Origin: Rhodanobacter soli
GTDB taxonomy: Bacteria > Pseudomonadota > Gammaproteobacteria > Xanthomonadales > Rhodanobacteraceae
Direction of reading: 5' to 3'
DNA length: 64,000 nucleotides
Assembly: GCF_040548735.1 (NCBI RefSeq)
Contig: NZ_JBEPSD010000001.1
Span: 930,001-994,000 of the forward strand
A program made the translations under genes and the position numbers. Below are positions 43,459 through 53,299 of this stretch, piece by piece (position 1 is the stretch's first letter; every line of letters begins with the position of its first letter). The notes under the pieces were generated by a model. The model worked only from the letters and a program-made list of their open reading frames with translations, was not told the DNA's origin and ran no database searches.

Positions 43459-45489
43459 TCAACCCGGCAGCTTGAAGTGAGCCACCGATCGCCGCAGATC
43501 GCTCGCCAGTTGCGCCAGCGTACCGATGGAGTCAGCCGTCTGGCTTGCGCCCTGCGAGGTCTGCGAGGTGATCTCCTGAATCGCATTCATTGACACCGAA
43601 ATATCGGTCGCCGCTGCGGACTGCTCGCGCGCCGCCGTGGAGATGTTCTGAATCAGCGCGGACAAATCGTGCGACACGCGCTCGATGTCGCCCAGCGCGC
43701 TGCCGGCGTCCTCCGCCAGTCGCGCACCGGCGACCACTTCGGCGGTGGTCTGCTCCATCGAGTTCACCGCCTCGTTGGTATCGGACTGAATCGTCTGCAC
43801 CAGCGTCTCGATACGCTTGGTCGCGCTGGTCGAGCGTTCCGCCAGTCGCTGCACTTCGTCCGCCACCACCGCGAAGCCTCGGCCCGCCTCGCCGGCCGAA
43901 GCCGCCTGGATCGCCGCGTTCAACGCCAGGATGTTGGTCTGCTCGGCGATGTCGTTGATCAGTTCCACGATCGAGCCGATCTCCTGCGAGGATTCGCCCA
44001 GGCGCTTGATGCGCTTGGAGGTTTCCTGGATCTGGTCGCGGATCGAATCCATGCCGGAGATCGTCTCGCGCACCACTTCGGCGCCATGCGAGGCGATCTT
44101 CACCGAGCGTTCGGCCACGTCGGCCGACTCGGCGGAATTCTTCGACACATCATCCATCGAGCTGGCGATCTGGTTGATCGCCGAGGTCGCGGTGCTGATC
44201 TGCTGCGCCTGCTGCTCGGCCGCGTTGGCCAGGTGGCGGGCGGTGGTCTGCGTTTCCTGCGCCGACGACGACACCTGCTCGGAGGTCTCGTTGATGGTGG
44301 TCACCAGGGATCGCAACTCGTCGATGGCGTAGTTCACCGAGTCGGCGATCGCGCCGGTGATGTCCTCCGACACCGTCGTCTTCACGGTCAGGTCGCCTTC
44401 CGCCAGCGAGCCCATTTCGTCCAGCAGGCGCATGATCGCTTCCTGGTTGCGCTGGTTCAGCTCGGTACTCTGGGCGAACCGGCGGCGCTGGTCGCGCACC
44501 AGGGTGATGACCAGCAGCAGGGCGAATGCCACCGCCGCGATCGCGCCGAGCAGGCCCCACCACACATTCGGGAACAGCCGGCGCAGCGGCAGCTTGCCGA
44601 TCTGTTCGGACAGGTCGTTCGCGCGCAGCAGCACGGTCTGCGAATCCAGCGAGGCCTGGTTGCCCGCGCGCTTCACGTCGGCGATGTTGCCGGCGGCGGC
44701 GACCAGCTTGGCCACCGGGTCGGCCAGCTGGGCCCAGCTGGCGTCCATGTCGGTGAGGATCTTGCGCGCATTCGCATCGTTGATCGGCTTCACGCCACTG
44801 TCGGGATTGCCCTCGATCAGGCCCTTCAGCACGTTGCCGTACAGCTGCGCGTCGCGGGACAGGCCGTCGGCCGCCGACTGGGCACTGTCGCCGCCCTGCA
44901 GCACTTCCTGCACGCGGCGGATGATGCGGTCGGCGGACAGCATCTGGCGGGAGGTGCCCAGCATCTGTTCGGAACTGCCGTTGCGCTGCTGCAGGATGTT
45001 GACCACCTGCTCCATGCTCGAGTTGAGCAGCGGCATCTGCTGCGCAAGGGTACCCGCGCGCTGCCCGGAATCGAGCACCACCGCCTTGTTGGACAGGATC
45101 TTGCCGATATCCGCGTCGAGCTGCTTCCAGGAAGCGTCGAGCGCGCTTACGGCGCGACCCGCAGGCGTGGCGTTGTTGTCTGCATAGGGCTGCATGCCGC
45201 TCTTGGGGTCGCCCTTGTCCAGTCGCTGCACGGCCGAATCGATCGCATTGCGGGTGGATTCGAGTTCCTTGAAGGAGTCGATGTTGCCGTCCGCCGATTC
45301 CAGCGCGAATTTCGCCGTCTGCTGTGACAGCACCTGGATCTGCGTGGTCAGCGCGATCGCCTGGCGATCCTCGCCGTTCTTCTGGTTGAGCAGGAAGAAG
45401 TCCAGCGCCGCGAAACCGATCGCAATCAGCAGCAGGACAATAAGTGCGGTGTAACCGCGTTCCCTGCTGACGCCCCCTGTAGTGCTCAT
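43459..45489 (-). CDS. pilJ: Pilus-associated methyl-accepting chemoreceptor PilJ
   Basis: The 676-residue receptor has an N-terminal membrane helix (about 13-34), a helical periplasmic domain with PilJ-type repeats, a second helix near 308-330, HAMP, and a long cytoplasmic signalling hairpin. The hairpin tip reads [31 protein letters not shown]. It feeds type IV pilus and surface signals to ChpA through PilI. The ATG at 45489 has a GAGG ribosome site five bases upstream; a GTG two codons earlier is possible. A gap of 129 bases separates it from pilI and 103 bases from chpA. Confidence 0.95.
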   Translation of the reverse strand: MSTTGGVSRERGYTALIVLLLIAIGFAALDFFLLNQKNGEDRQAIALTTQIQVLSQQTAKFALESADGNIDSFKELESTRNAIDSAVQRLDKGDPKSGMQPYADNNATPAGRAVSALDASWKQLDADIGKILSNKAVVLDSGQRAGTLAQQMPLLNSSMEQVVNILQQRNGSSEQMLGTSRQMLSADRIIRRVQEVLQGGDSAQSAADGLSRDAQLYGNVLKGLIEGNPDSGVKPINDANARKILTDMDASWAQLADPVAKLVAAAGNIADVKRAGNQASLDSQTVLLRANDLSEQIGKLPLRRLFPNVWWGLLGAIAAVAFALLLVITLVRDQRRRFAQSTELNQRNQEAIMRLLDEMGSLAEGDLTVKTTVSEDITGAIADSVNYAIDELRSLVTTINETSEQVSSSAQETQTTARHLANAAEQQAQQISTATSAINQIASSMDDVSKNSAESADVAERSVKIASHGAEVVRETISGMDSIRDQIQETSKRIKRLGESSQEIGSIVELINDIAEQTNILALNAAIQAASAGEAGRGFAVVADEVQRLAERSTSATKRIETLVQTIQSDTNEAVNSMEQTTAEVVAGARLAEDAGSALGDIERVSHDLSALIQNISTAAREQSAAATDISVSMNAIQEITSQTSQGASQTADSIGTLAQLASDLRRSVAHFKLPG

Positions 45490-45618
45490 GTTCACCTCAT
45501 CCGTCTAACTGATTACGCTGCCGGCCCCGCGGAGTGGGTACCGGCCAGGGAATGCTTGTCCCAAGTTTCCGGCCCACGCGGGCGCCGGCCCTTCATGTCA
45601 CTGCAGCCTGCCGCGGTG

Positions 45619-46158
45619 TCAGGCCGCGGCCTGCCGGAAATCCGGTGCGCGCACCAGCCGGTTCATGCTGAAAATGGCCAACTGCTGCTCGCCCACGCGG
45701 CTGTCGACGAAGCGGGCGAGTCGCGGATCGTCTTCGCGCCCTGCCTCGCGTCGCTGTTCTTCGTCCACCGTGCGCTGGCCGAATACCTCGTCCACAAGCA
45801 GCGCCACGTTGCCGCCGCCCTGGCGCACCACCAGCAGGCGGGCGCGTTCGGTGTGCTGCGTGCGATCGCCGAACAGGAAGCGGCCGAAATCGATCACCGG
45901 CACCAGGTTGCCGCGCACGTTGGCCACGCCGAGCAACCACGGCTGGGTGCCCGGCACCGGCGTCAGCACCGGTACCGCCAGCAGCTCGTTGATCTCGTCG
46001 ATGCCGCTGACCAGCAGGCGCGAACCGACCCGGAAACCGATTCCGCGCCACAACCCGGGCGCCTCGAACTTGTCCTGCGTATCCGACGCATGCCCGAGCG
46101 ACAGCCGCTCGTAATGGGCCAGGATCTCGAAGGGAGTGCGGTTGACGGACTGGTTCAT
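45619..46158 (-). CDS. pilI: CheW-like coupling protein PilI
   Basis: The 179-residue protein has a CheW fold with WRGIGFRVGSRLLVSGIDEINELL and PWLLGVANVRGNLVPVIDFGRFL, the PilI signature. It links PilJ to ChpA. It overlaps pilH by four bases (ATGA). Confidence 0.94.
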   Translation of the reverse strand: MNQSVNRTPFEILAHYERLSLGHASDTQDKFEAPGLWRGIGFRVGSRLLVSGIDEINELLAVPVLTPVPGTQPWLLGVANVRGNLVPVIDFGRFLFGDRTQHTERARLLVVRQGGGNVALLVDEVFGQRTVDEEQRREAGREDDPRLARFVDSRVGEQQLAIFSMNRLVRAPDFRQAAA

Positions 46159-46526
46159 TTCTCGCTCGGCAACAATTCGTTGATGCAGGCCAGCAGCTCT
46201 TTTTCGTTCACCGGCTTGGTGATGAAGGCCTTGGCGCCCTGGCGCAGGCCCCAGACACGGTCGGTTTCCATCGACTTGGTGGTGATCATCACGATCGGCA
46301 CGCTCTGGGTCTTCGGGTCGCGCGTGAGCGTGCGCGTGGCCTGGAAACCGTTCATGCCGGGCATGATCACGTCCATGATGACCAGGTCGGGCATGTCGGC
46401 GCGCACGCGCTCGATGCCCTCCTCGGCCGTGCTGACGGCGACGACCTGGTGCCCGGCCCGTTCAAGCAGCGTGGTGAACACGCGCACGTCGGTCGGCGAA
46501 TCGTCGATGATGAGAATGGTGGCCAC
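46155..46526 (-). CDS. pilH: Single-domain response regulator PilH
   Basis: The 123-residue CheY-type receiver has LIIDDS, phospho-Asp52 in VIMDVIMPGMNG, Thr in MITTKS and Lys in FITKPVNEK. In the Pil-Chp system PilH works with or against PilG in controlling pilus retraction. It follows pilG by 22 bases and overlaps pilI. Confidence 0.94.
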   Translation of the reverse strand: MATILIIDDSPTDVRVFTTLLERAGHQVVAVSTAEEGIERVRADMPDLVIMDVIMPGMNGFQATRTLTRDPKTQSVPIVMITTKSMETDRVWGLRQGAKAFITKPVNEKELLACINELLPSEK

Positions 46527-46548
46527 AGGTCCCCCTCAGAATCTGCAG

Positions 46549-46959
46549 TCAGTGGCTCGATACCGTGCTGACGTGGCGATGGATGGCACCAAGCAGTTCG
46601 TCCCGCGTGAACGGCTTGGTCAGATACTGCTCGGCACCGACGATGCGGCCACGCGCCTTGTCGAACAGGCCATCCTTGGAGGACAGCATGATCACCGGCG
46701 TAGCGCGAAACTGCGGATTGTTCTTGATCAGCGCGCAGGTCTGATAGCCATCCAGCCGCGGCATCATGATGTCGACGAAGATGATCGCAGGCTTCTGGTC
46801 GGAGATCTTGGCCAATGCCTCGAAGCCGTCGACGGCGGTCAATACCTCGCAACCCTCTTTTTTCAGCAGGGTTTCCGCGGTGCGGCGGATGGTCTTGGAG
46901 TCATCGATCACCATGACCTTGAGACCAGCCAAGTCATTAGCACTCATGTTCAAATTCAC
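46549..46959 (-). CDS. pilG: Single-domain response regulator PilG
   Basis: The receiver carries KVMVIDDSKTIRRTAE, phospho-Asp in IIFVDIMMPRLDG and Lys in LTKPFTRDE, matching PilG, which promotes pilus extension. Three starts are in frame: GTG at 46959 (three bases after a GGGGGAG ribosome site), TTG at 46953 (about nine bases after it) and ATG at 46947 (better codon, spacing long). I list the longest form, 136 residues; the receiver is intact with any of them. It is the first gene of the Pil-Chp operon. Confidence 0.92.
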   Translation of the reverse strand: MNLNMSANDLAGLKVMVIDDSKTIRRTAETLLKKEGCEVLTAVDGFEALAKISDQKPAIIFVDIMMPRLDGYQTCALIKNNPQFRATPVIMLSSKDGLFDKARGRIVGAEQYLTKPFTRDELLGAIHRHVSTVSSH

Positions 46960-47309
46960 TTACTCCCCCTGCGGCCCGCCCCGAGCTCAGGATAGGCACC
47001 AAGACATGCAACAGCCATGCCGGACGGCGCGCATGTAAAAAAGTCGAAAACGTGACACCGGCAGCCGCTCTATGACGGTGAATCCAATGGCTTTGTTGTT
47101 TACTGCCTGCCCGCCGAGACTGTCAAGCAATAATCGCCCGCACCACCCACCGACGCACAAGGTGACCCATATTGGCACCATCTGGCCACCGGCGACAGCG
47201 GCAGGGATGTCGGCTTTGTCGCAATTCGATGGCCTCGGCAGCCATCCGTCTTAGTATAGCGGGCTGATGCTGCACGCCCCCACGGGCAAGCCACCCACGG
47301 AGAACCACG
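46960..47309. other. Divergent intergenic region pilG-gshB
   Basis: These 350 bases separate the starts of two major operons and must hold both promoters. They are less GC-rich than their surroundings, with an AT tract around 47034-47055 and TAGTATAGC near 47251, a possible -10 region for gshB. I see no gene, tRNA or clear sigma-54 promoter. Confidence 0.6.
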
Positions 47310-48287
47310 ATGACCCTTTCGGTCGGCGTGCTGATGGACCCCATCGGCGCGATCAAGATGGCCAAGGACACCAGCTTCGCGATGCTGCTGGAAGCCCGCC
47401 GCCGCGGCCACTCGCTGCACTACTTCGAACAGGGCGACCTGGCGCTGCGCGACGGCGAGCCGTGGGGACGGATTGCGCCGCTCGACGTGCGCGAGGACCC
47501 GCAGCGCTGGTACACGCTGGGTCCGGCGCAGTGGCGCGACCTGCGCGAACTCGACGTGGTGCTGATGCGCAAGGACCCGCCGGTCGACGCCCAGTTCATC
47601 TATGACACGATGGTGCTGGAAGCGGCCCAGCGCGGCGGCGTGGCGGTGATCAACGACCCGCGCTCGCTGCGCGACTGCAACGAGAAGCTGTTCGCGCTGG
47701 CGTTTCCCGCATGCATCGCCCCGACCCTGGTCTCCCGCGATGCCGGTGAACTGCGCCGGTTCACCGCCGAACATGGCGAGGTGGTGCTGAAACCGCTGGA
47801 CGGCATGGGCGGGCGCGGCATCTTCCGGGTCAAGGCCGGCGACAGCAACCTCAACTCCATGCTGGAAACCCTGCTCGGCGGCGACGCCCACGGTGCCGGG
47901 CGACAGTTCGCGATCGCGCAGAAATACATCCCGGAAATCAGCGCCGGCGACAAGCGCATCCTGGTGGTCGATGGCGAACCGGTGCCGTACGCGCTCGCGC
48001 GCATCCCGCAGGGCGACGAATTCCGCGGCAACCTGGCCGCCGGCGGGCGTGGCGTCGGCGTCCCGTTGTCCGAGCGCGACCGCTGGATCGTGAGCGAGGT
48101 GGCGCCCGAACTCCGCCGGCGCGGCCTGCTGTTCGTGGGGCTGGACGTGATCGGCGACTACCTGACCGAGATCAACGTCACATCCCCGACCTGCGTGCGT
48201 GAACTCGACGCGCAGTTCGGGCTTAACATTGCCGGCCAGCTGTTCGACGTCATCGAGCAGCACGTCACCGGAAACCGCAAAGCGTGA
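47310..48287 (+). CDS. gshB: Glutathione synthetase
   Basis: The 325-residue ATP-grasp enzyme has the N-terminal MDPI motif (GVLMDPIGAIKMAKDTSF), DVVLMRKDPPVD, NDPRSLRDCNEKL and VLKPLDGMGGRGIF, plus a C-terminal INVTSPTCVRELD. It joins gamma-glutamylcysteine and glycine. Its stop overlaps the TonB-like gene by four bases (GTGA). The gshB-tonB-yqgE-ruvX-pyrB order next to pilGHIJ matches pseudomonads. Confidence 0.96.
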   Translation: MTLSVGVLMDPIGAIKMAKDTSFAMLLEARRRGHSLHYFEQGDLALRDGEPWGRIAPLDVREDPQRWYTLGPAQWRDLRELDVVLMRKDPPVDAQFIYDTMVLEAAQRGGVAVINDPRSLRDCNEKLFALAFPACIAPTLVSRDAGELRRFTAEHGEVVLKPLDGMGGRGIFRVKAGDSNLNSMLETLLGGDAHGAGRQFAIAQKYIPEISAGDKRILVVDGEPVPYALARIPQGDEFRGNLAAGGRGVGVPLSERDRWIVSEVAPELRRRGLLFVGLDVIGDYLTEINVTSPTCVRELDAQFGLNIAGQLFDVIEQHVTGNRKA

Positions 48288-49153
48288 GCGCCACCGCAAC
48301 CGTCAACTCTCCACCCGACCCGATCGGTGCCACCCTGCTGTTCTCGCTGCTGCTGCACGGCGTGCTGCTGCTGGGCATCACGTTCCATTTCGTGAAGTCC
48401 ACGCCGAGCCTGCCCACCCTGGACGTGACCCTGGTCAACGTGGCCAACCAGCAGGCGCCGGACAAGGCGGATTTCCTGGCCCAGGCCAACAACGCCGGCG
48501 GCGGCCAGAGCGACCGTGCCGCGCGGCCGTCGGATTTGTTCTCCGGCGCGATTCCGAAGCCCGATCCCGGCATCGCGGCGCAACCGGTCGAAGCCACCAC
48601 GCCGCGGCCGCGCGAGGCCACCCCGACGCGCATGCTCACCACCAGTGGCGCCACCGATTTCCGCGTGACCAGCGATACCGCGCGTACCCAGGTCGACCCG
48701 CAGGAGCAGGCGCCGACCGCCGAAGAACTGAAGCGCCAGCAGGCGATCGCCCAGCTCGCCGCCGAATTGCGCCAGAAGAAGGTGGCGTACGCCAAGCGGC
48801 CGAAGGTCAAGTACCTCACCGCCAGCACCCGGGAATACGCCTACGCCGCCTACATGCGCGGCTGGTCCGACCGCGTGGAGCGGGTCGGCAATCTCAACTA
48901 CCCGGAAGAAGCGCGCCGCCGCGGCCTGCATGGCGACGTGCTGCTCACGGTGGTGCTCAGCCTCGACGGCAGCATCAAGAGCATCGAGGTGATCCAGAGT
49001 TCCGGCCAGAAGGTGCTGGACGCCGCCGCCGAGCGCATCGTGCGCCTGGCCGCGCCGTTCCCGCCGGCGCCCAGAAGCGCAGAGCGCATCGACGAGCTCA
49101 ATATCACCCGCACCTGGCGCTTTCAGCCGAACAACGTGCTGCAGACTCGCTGA
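48284..49153 (+). CDS. TonB-family energy transducer (TonB3-like)
   Basis: The 289-residue protein has a short cytoplasmic tail, one membrane helix (about 15-38, with SLLLHGVLLLG) and a Pro/Ala-rich periplasmic spacer. The C-terminal TonB domain carries NYPEEARRRGLHGDVLLTVVLSLDGSIKSIEV. The LLHG pattern is typical of TonB membrane helices. In P. aeruginosa the gene in this position, tonB3, affects twitching motility. The GTG start overlaps gshB. Confidence 0.92.
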   Translation: MSATATVNSPPDPIGATLLFSLLLHGVLLLGITFHFVKSTPSLPTLDVTLVNVANQQAPDKADFLAQANNAGGGQSDRAARPSDLFSGAIPKPDPGIAAQPVEATTPRPREATPTRMLTTSGATDFRVTSDTARTQVDPQEQAPTAEELKRQQAIAQLAAELRQKKVAYAKRPKVKYLTASTREYAYAAYMRGWSDRVERVGNLNYPEEARRRGLHGDVLLTVVLSLDGSIKSIEVIQSSGQKVLDAAAERIVRLAAPFPPAPRSAERIDELNITRTWRFQPNNVLQTR

Positions 49154-49205
49154 ACGAAGGCGCCGATCTTCTGCGCACGGCACGCGCTGCGCTTACAATG
49201 CGCAC

Positions 49206-49775
49206 ATGACCGCCGTGCAGCCCTCGACCCTCACCGGGCATTTCCTGATCGCCATGCCGAACCTGGCCGATCCGCCGTTCTCGCGTGGCGTGGCGCTGCT
49301 GTGCCAGCACGACGAGGACGGCGCGGTCGGCCTGCTGGTGAACCAGTTGTCCGAATACCGCCTGGGCGACGTGCTGGCACAGATGAAACTGGAATGCATG
49401 GACAGCGAACTGGCCGACGCGCCGGTGCTGATCGGCGGCCCGGTGCAGCAGGAGCGCGGCTTCGTGCTGCATCGCGAACCCGGCGACTGGGACTCCAGCT
49501 ACCGCATCAACGACCACTGGTCGGTCACCACCTCGCGCGACATCCTGGTCGCGATGGCCGCCGGCGAAGGTCCGCGTCAGGCGATCATGGTGCTCGGCTA
49601 CGCCGGCTGGGACGCCGGCCAGCTGGAGCAGGAACTGATGGCGAACGCGTGGCTCACCGCCGAGGCCTGCGGGCGGGTGGTGTTCGACACCCCGCTGGAG
49701 GAACGCTGGAGCGCCGCTGCCGGCCTGGTCGGGGTCGACCCGCGCCAGCTGTCCGGCTACGCGGGTCACGCATGA
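49206..49775 (+). CDS. yqgE: YqgE/AlgH family protein
   Basis: The 189-residue protein has the family blocks LTGHFLIAMPNLADPPFSRGVALLCQH, GGPVQQERGFVLH and MVLGYAGWDAGQLEQEL. The function is unclear, though the family is sometimes tied to regulation or oxidative stress. It overlaps ruvX by four bases (ATGA). Confidence 0.94.
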   Translation: MTAVQPSTLTGHFLIAMPNLADPPFSRGVALLCQHDEDGAVGLLVNQLSEYRLGDVLAQMKLECMDSELADAPVLIGGPVQQERGFVLHREPGDWDSSYRINDHWSVTTSRDILVAMAAGEGPRQAIMVLGYAGWDAGQLEQELMANAWLTAEACGRVVFDTPLEERWSAAAGLVGVDPRQLSGYAGHA

Positions 49776-50248
49776 GCTGTGTGTTCGGCTTCGACGTCGG
49801 CAGCCGGCTCACCGGCGTGGCGATCGGCAATACCTTCACCGCCAGCGCGCGCGCGCTGACCACCCTCACCGTGCGCGACGACGGCAACCCGGACTGGCAA
49901 CGCCTCGACACACTGCGTCAGGAATGGCAGCCCGACACCCTGGTGGTCGGCCTGCCGCTGACCCTGGACGGCGCCGAGCAGCCCGCCAGCCGCCGCGCCC
50001 GCCAGTTCGCCACCCAGTTGCAGCAGCGCTACAGCCTGCCGGTCGTGCTGGTCGACGAGCGGCACAGCTCGCAGGAAGCCGCGCAGCGGTTCGCCGCCGC
50101 CCGTGCGGTGGGGCTCAAGCGCCGCCGCGATGCCGCCGGCATCGACGCCGAAGCGGCCGCGGTCATCCTCGAGCGCTGGCTCGCCGGTGGCCGAAAACCC
50201 CGGCCACTGAACAGACCTTCCCTTTCCACCCCAGACCCGCCGCCATGA
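49772..50248 (+). CDS. ruvX: RuvX/YqgF RNase H-like protein
   Basis: The 158-residue protein has FDVGSRLTGVAIGN (first acidic site), VVGLPLTLDG, VDERHSS (second) and DAEAAAVILE (third), matching the YqgF/RuvX set. The family acts in 16S rRNA 5'-end processing or Holliday-junction resolution. The C-terminal tail beyond about 145 is Pro-rich and non-conserved. It overlaps yqgE and pyrB by four bases. Confidence 0.94.
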   Translation: MSCVFGFDVGSRLTGVAIGNTFTASARALTTLTVRDDGNPDWQRLDTLRQEWQPDTLVVGLPLTLDGAEQPASRRARQFATQLQQRYSLPVVLVDERHSSQEAAQRFAAARAVGLKRRRDAAGIDAEAAAVILERWLAGGRKPRPLNRPSLSTPDPPP

Positions 50249-51171
50249 GCCCTCGCCTGCGCCACCTGACCACCCTGGAAAACCTGCCGCGCGAGACGAT
50301 CGAGCGCCTGCTCGATCGCGCCGAGTCCCTGCGCGATGCCTGCGCGCACGGCACCCGCAAGCTCGACGTGCTGGCCGGTCGCACCGTGCTGAACCTGTTC
50401 TTCGAGCCGTCCACGCGCACGCGCACCTCGTTCGAGCTGGCCGCACGGCGGCTGGGCGCCGACGTGATCAACTTCGATATCGGGCTGTCCTCGACCAGCA
50501 AGGGCGAGGAGCTGTTCGACACCCTGCACACGCTCGAGGCGATGCATCTGGACGCCATCATCGTGCGCCACAAGCAATCGGGCACGCCGGAGATGCTGGT
50601 GCACCACGCGATGAGCGGTGTATCCGTGATCAACGCCGGCGACGGCAACAACGCGCACCCCACCCAGGGCCTGCTGGATGCGCTGACGATCCGCCAGCAC
50701 CGGCCGGATTTCGAGAACCTCAGCGTGCTCATCTGCGGCGACATCAAACATTCGCGGGTGGCCCGTTCGGACATCAATGCGTTCGCCGCGCTGGGAATGA
50801 AGGAAATCCGTCTGTGCGGACCGGCCGAACTGATGCCGGCAGCGGACGAGGCGCCGCAAGCTCGCCGCTACGACCATTTCGACCAGGCCATCGACGGTGT
50901 CGACGCAGTGATCATGCTGCGCCTGCAGAAAGAGCGCATGGCCAGCATCGAGCTGCCGGACGAAGCGGCGTATTTCGCCCATTACGGGCTGGACCGGCGA
51001 CGACTGGGCCTGGCCGCCCCGGGTTGCCTGGTGATGCACCCGGGCCCGATCAACCGCGGCATCGAGATTGCCTCGGACGTGGCCGACGGCGCGCAGTCGC
51101 GCATCCTCGAACAGGTCGGCAACGGCGTGTTCGTGCGCATGGCCGTGCTCAACGAAGTGCTGGCCCGCTGA
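50245..51171 (+). CDS. pyrB: Aspartate carbamoyltransferase catalytic subunit
   Basis: The 308-residue enzyme has the carbamoyl-phosphate site FFEPSTRTRTSFE, GLSSTSKGEELFDT, DGNNAHPTQGLLD and HPGPINRGIEI. It commits carbamoyl phosphate to pyrimidines. It is coupled to ruvX (ATGA). The inactive dihydroorotase (PyrC') that often follows pyrB in pseudomonads is absent; a lipoprotein gene is there instead, and no pyrI or pyrR is seen. Confidence 0.96.
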   Translation: MSPRLRHLTTLENLPRETIERLLDRAESLRDACAHGTRKLDVLAGRTVLNLFFEPSTRTRTSFELAARRLGADVINFDIGLSSTSKGEELFDTLHTLEAMHLDAIIVRHKQSGTPEMLVHHAMSGVSVINAGDGNNAHPTQGLLDALTIRQHRPDFENLSVLICGDIKHSRVARSDINAFAALGMKEIRLCGPAELMPAADEAPQARRYDHFDQAIDGVDAVIMLRLQKERMASIELPDEAAYFAHYGLDRRRLGLAAPGCLVMHPGPINRGIEIASDVADGAQSRILEQVGNGVFVRMAVLNEVLAR

Positions 51172-51272
51172 ACCGTTTCGCCAGGCCTGCAGTTGCCCGC
51201 TGCCGGCCACGGCAGCGCCCCGGGCAAGCGGGCATAATGACCGGCGCACCATTCACCACACTGGGGATCAAC

Positions 51273-53060
51273 ATGCGATCGACGACGCGATACATCGCGC
51301 TGGGTTTCGCCGGCGTCATGCTGGCGGCCTGCGGGCACAAGGACAAGGATGCACCCCTGGCTTTCGTACCGGCGGACACGCCGTACGTGGTGGCCAACCT
51401 CGACATCATGGACGACGCCACCCGCGGCGCCCTGCTCGCCCAGGCCGATGCGCAATTGCCGTCCCAGCTGGCCCAGCTCGACGCCAGCGCCGAACGGCTG
51501 GCCAAGAAGGATCCCGATGGCGCCCGCCTGTTGCGTGCGCTGCGCACCGAATTTGACGGCAAGACCATCGAGACCTTCGCCCAGGGTGCCGGCCTGAACC
51601 TCAAGGGTTACTCCGCGTTCTATGGCCTGGGCCTGGCACCGGTGCTGCGCTTCCAATTGAGCGATCCGGGCGCGTTCGAAGGTTTCGTCGGCCGGCTGGA
51701 AACCGCCTACGGCAAGAAGCTCGATGTCGCCAACGTGGACAAGCAGAGCTACCGCAAGTACGCGTTCCCCGCTTCCGGCACCGAGGTGGTGCTGGCCACG
51801 GTCAACAAGCAGGCGGTGGCTGCGCTGTTGCCGGCGAACGCCTCACCGGCCATGCTGCGCCAGGCGCTGGGCCTGGACCGGCCGCAGAAGAGCCTGCAGG
51901 ATGACGGCCGGCTCGCCACGCTGGCCAAGGCCAAGGGCTATCAGAAGTGGCTGGTCGGCGAACTGGACCTGACCCGCGCGCTGCCGTTGGCGGTCAGCGG
52001 CAAGGACCCGCTGGTCGGCGCGATCCAGAAAGCCCATGCCGAAGCCATCGCCGCCAAGACCGGCGAGCCGGTCGCCACCCAGCTGCAGACCTCGCCCAGT
52101 TGCGCCACCGACGCCGCACGCATCGCCGCGCGCGTTCCGGCGGTGAGCTTCGGCTACACCAAGCTGGACGCGAAGCACCAGGACGTACGTTTCGACGTGG
52201 CGCTGGCCGACGACATCAGCAAGGCGTTTGCCGGCCTCAAGGTGGAGTTGCCTGGTCTGGGCAGCGCCGGCGCCGCGCCGTTCGACCTCAGCGTGGCGCT
52301 GCCGGTTTCCAACGTGCGCACGTTCTGGCTGGCCCAGGCCGATGCCGTGGCCGCCAAGCCGTTCAGCTGCCCCTCGCTGACCGATCTCAACGACAGTTTC
52401 GCCAAGCTCGGCCCGGCCATGCAGAAGGCGGCGATCCCGCCATTCGGCGACATGCTCGGCCTGCGCATCGTGCTGGACTCACTGGCGCCGGGCAAGGACG
52501 CCGGCCTGCCCACGTTCACCGGGCGTCTCGTGCTCGGCACCAGCAATCCCGAAGGCCTGCTCGCGATGGGTCAGGTGATGGTGCCGGCGCTGGCTCAGCT
52601 GAAGCCCGCCCATGACGGCAAGCCGCTGCCGCTGCCGAAGGAGATGGTCGGCATGCTGGGCCAGCCGGCGTGGATTGCCATGGGCGAAAAGGCGCTCGCG
52701 CTCGGCGTCGGTGCCGGCGAGGACGCACGCCTGAGCGACACCTTGAAGGCCCCGGTCGGCGACGCCGGCCAAATGGGTCGCATGCATATCAGCGGCGCGA
52801 TGTACCTGAGCTGGTTGCAGCTGATGGAACAGAAGATCGACAGCCTTGCCGCCGCGACCGCAACGCTCAGCAAGAGCGACGAACCGTCGATCGACGACAG
52901 CGACCGCGACGATGCCGCCGACGCCGCCGCCGAGCTGGCACGCTCCAAGGCACAGTTCGCCGCGATGAAGTCCCAGGCCGAACGCGTCGACAGCATCGAT
53001 GCGGAGATGCGCGTCGACACCGGTGGCATGGTGATCACCAGCCAGACCTTGCTGAAGTAA
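51273..53060 (+). CDS. Large lipoprotein of unknown function
   Basis: The 595-residue protein has a lipoprotein signal with lipobox LAAC (Cys near residue 19) and a helix-plus-sheet body with many Ala/Leu repeats. FVPADTPYVVANLDIM and similar PADTPYV segments recall DUF3352-type envelope proteins, but I cannot assign a family. A GGGGA ribosome site supports the ATG at 51273. It stands about 100 bases after pyrB and ends at a strong terminator. Conserved gene order in this order of bacteria would make it an attractive unknown. Confidence 0.8.
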   Translation: MRSTTRYIALGFAGVMLAACGHKDKDAPLAFVPADTPYVVANLDIMDDATRGALLAQADAQLPSQLAQLDASAERLAKKDPDGARLLRALRTEFDGKTIETFAQGAGLNLKGYSAFYGLGLAPVLRFQLSDPGAFEGFVGRLETAYGKKLDVANVDKQSYRKYAFPASGTEVVLATVNKQAVAALLPANASPAMLRQALGLDRPQKSLQDDGRLATLAKAKGYQKWLVGELDLTRALPLAVSGKDPLVGAIQKAHAEAIAAKTGEPVATQLQTSPSCATDAARIAARVPAVSFGYTKLDAKHQDVRFDVALADDISKAFAGLKVELPGLGSAGAAPFDLSVALPVSNVRTFWLAQADAVAAKPFSCPSLTDLNDSFAKLGPAMQKAAIPPFGDMLGLRIVLDSLAPGKDAGLPTFTGRLVLGTSNPEGLLAMGQVMVPALAQLKPAHDGKPLPLPKEMVGMLGQPAWIAMGEKALALGVGAGEDARLSDTLKAPVGDAGQMGRMHISGAMYLSWLQLMEQKIDSLAAATATLSKSDEPSIDDSDRDDAADAAAELARSKAQFAAMKSQAERVDSIDAEMRVDTGGMVITSQTLLK

Positions 53061-53079
53061 GCGACGGCGCTCGACGAGA

Positions 53080-53109
53080 AGCCGGGGCGCTGCGGCGCCC
53101 CGGCTTTTT
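53080..53109 (+). terminator. Rho-independent terminator after the large lipoprotein
   Basis: A perfect 11-bp stem (53080-53090 with 53095-53105) has a TGCG loop and runs into five T residues (53105-53109). It begins 20 bases after the lipoprotein stop. Confidence 0.92.
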
Positions 53110-53299
53110 CATGCATGGCCCACGCCATTCAACGCGATTCCAACATCGCCGTGACCCACCCTTCGCATCCGTAATCCCGCGCTGAACCGGCAGCGGCCGC
53201 GGCCACGCGGCGTTCACGACGCGGCTGTTGCCATGGCAACCACGGCATCCCGTCTGTCCTTCCTCCGACAGGCATCGCCATTACACCAAGGAGATCGCC

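Noticed and set aside
46960-47309. Sigma-54 promoter for the Pil-Chp operon
   Set aside because: No TGGCAC-N5-TTGC-like pair was found on either strand of the interval.
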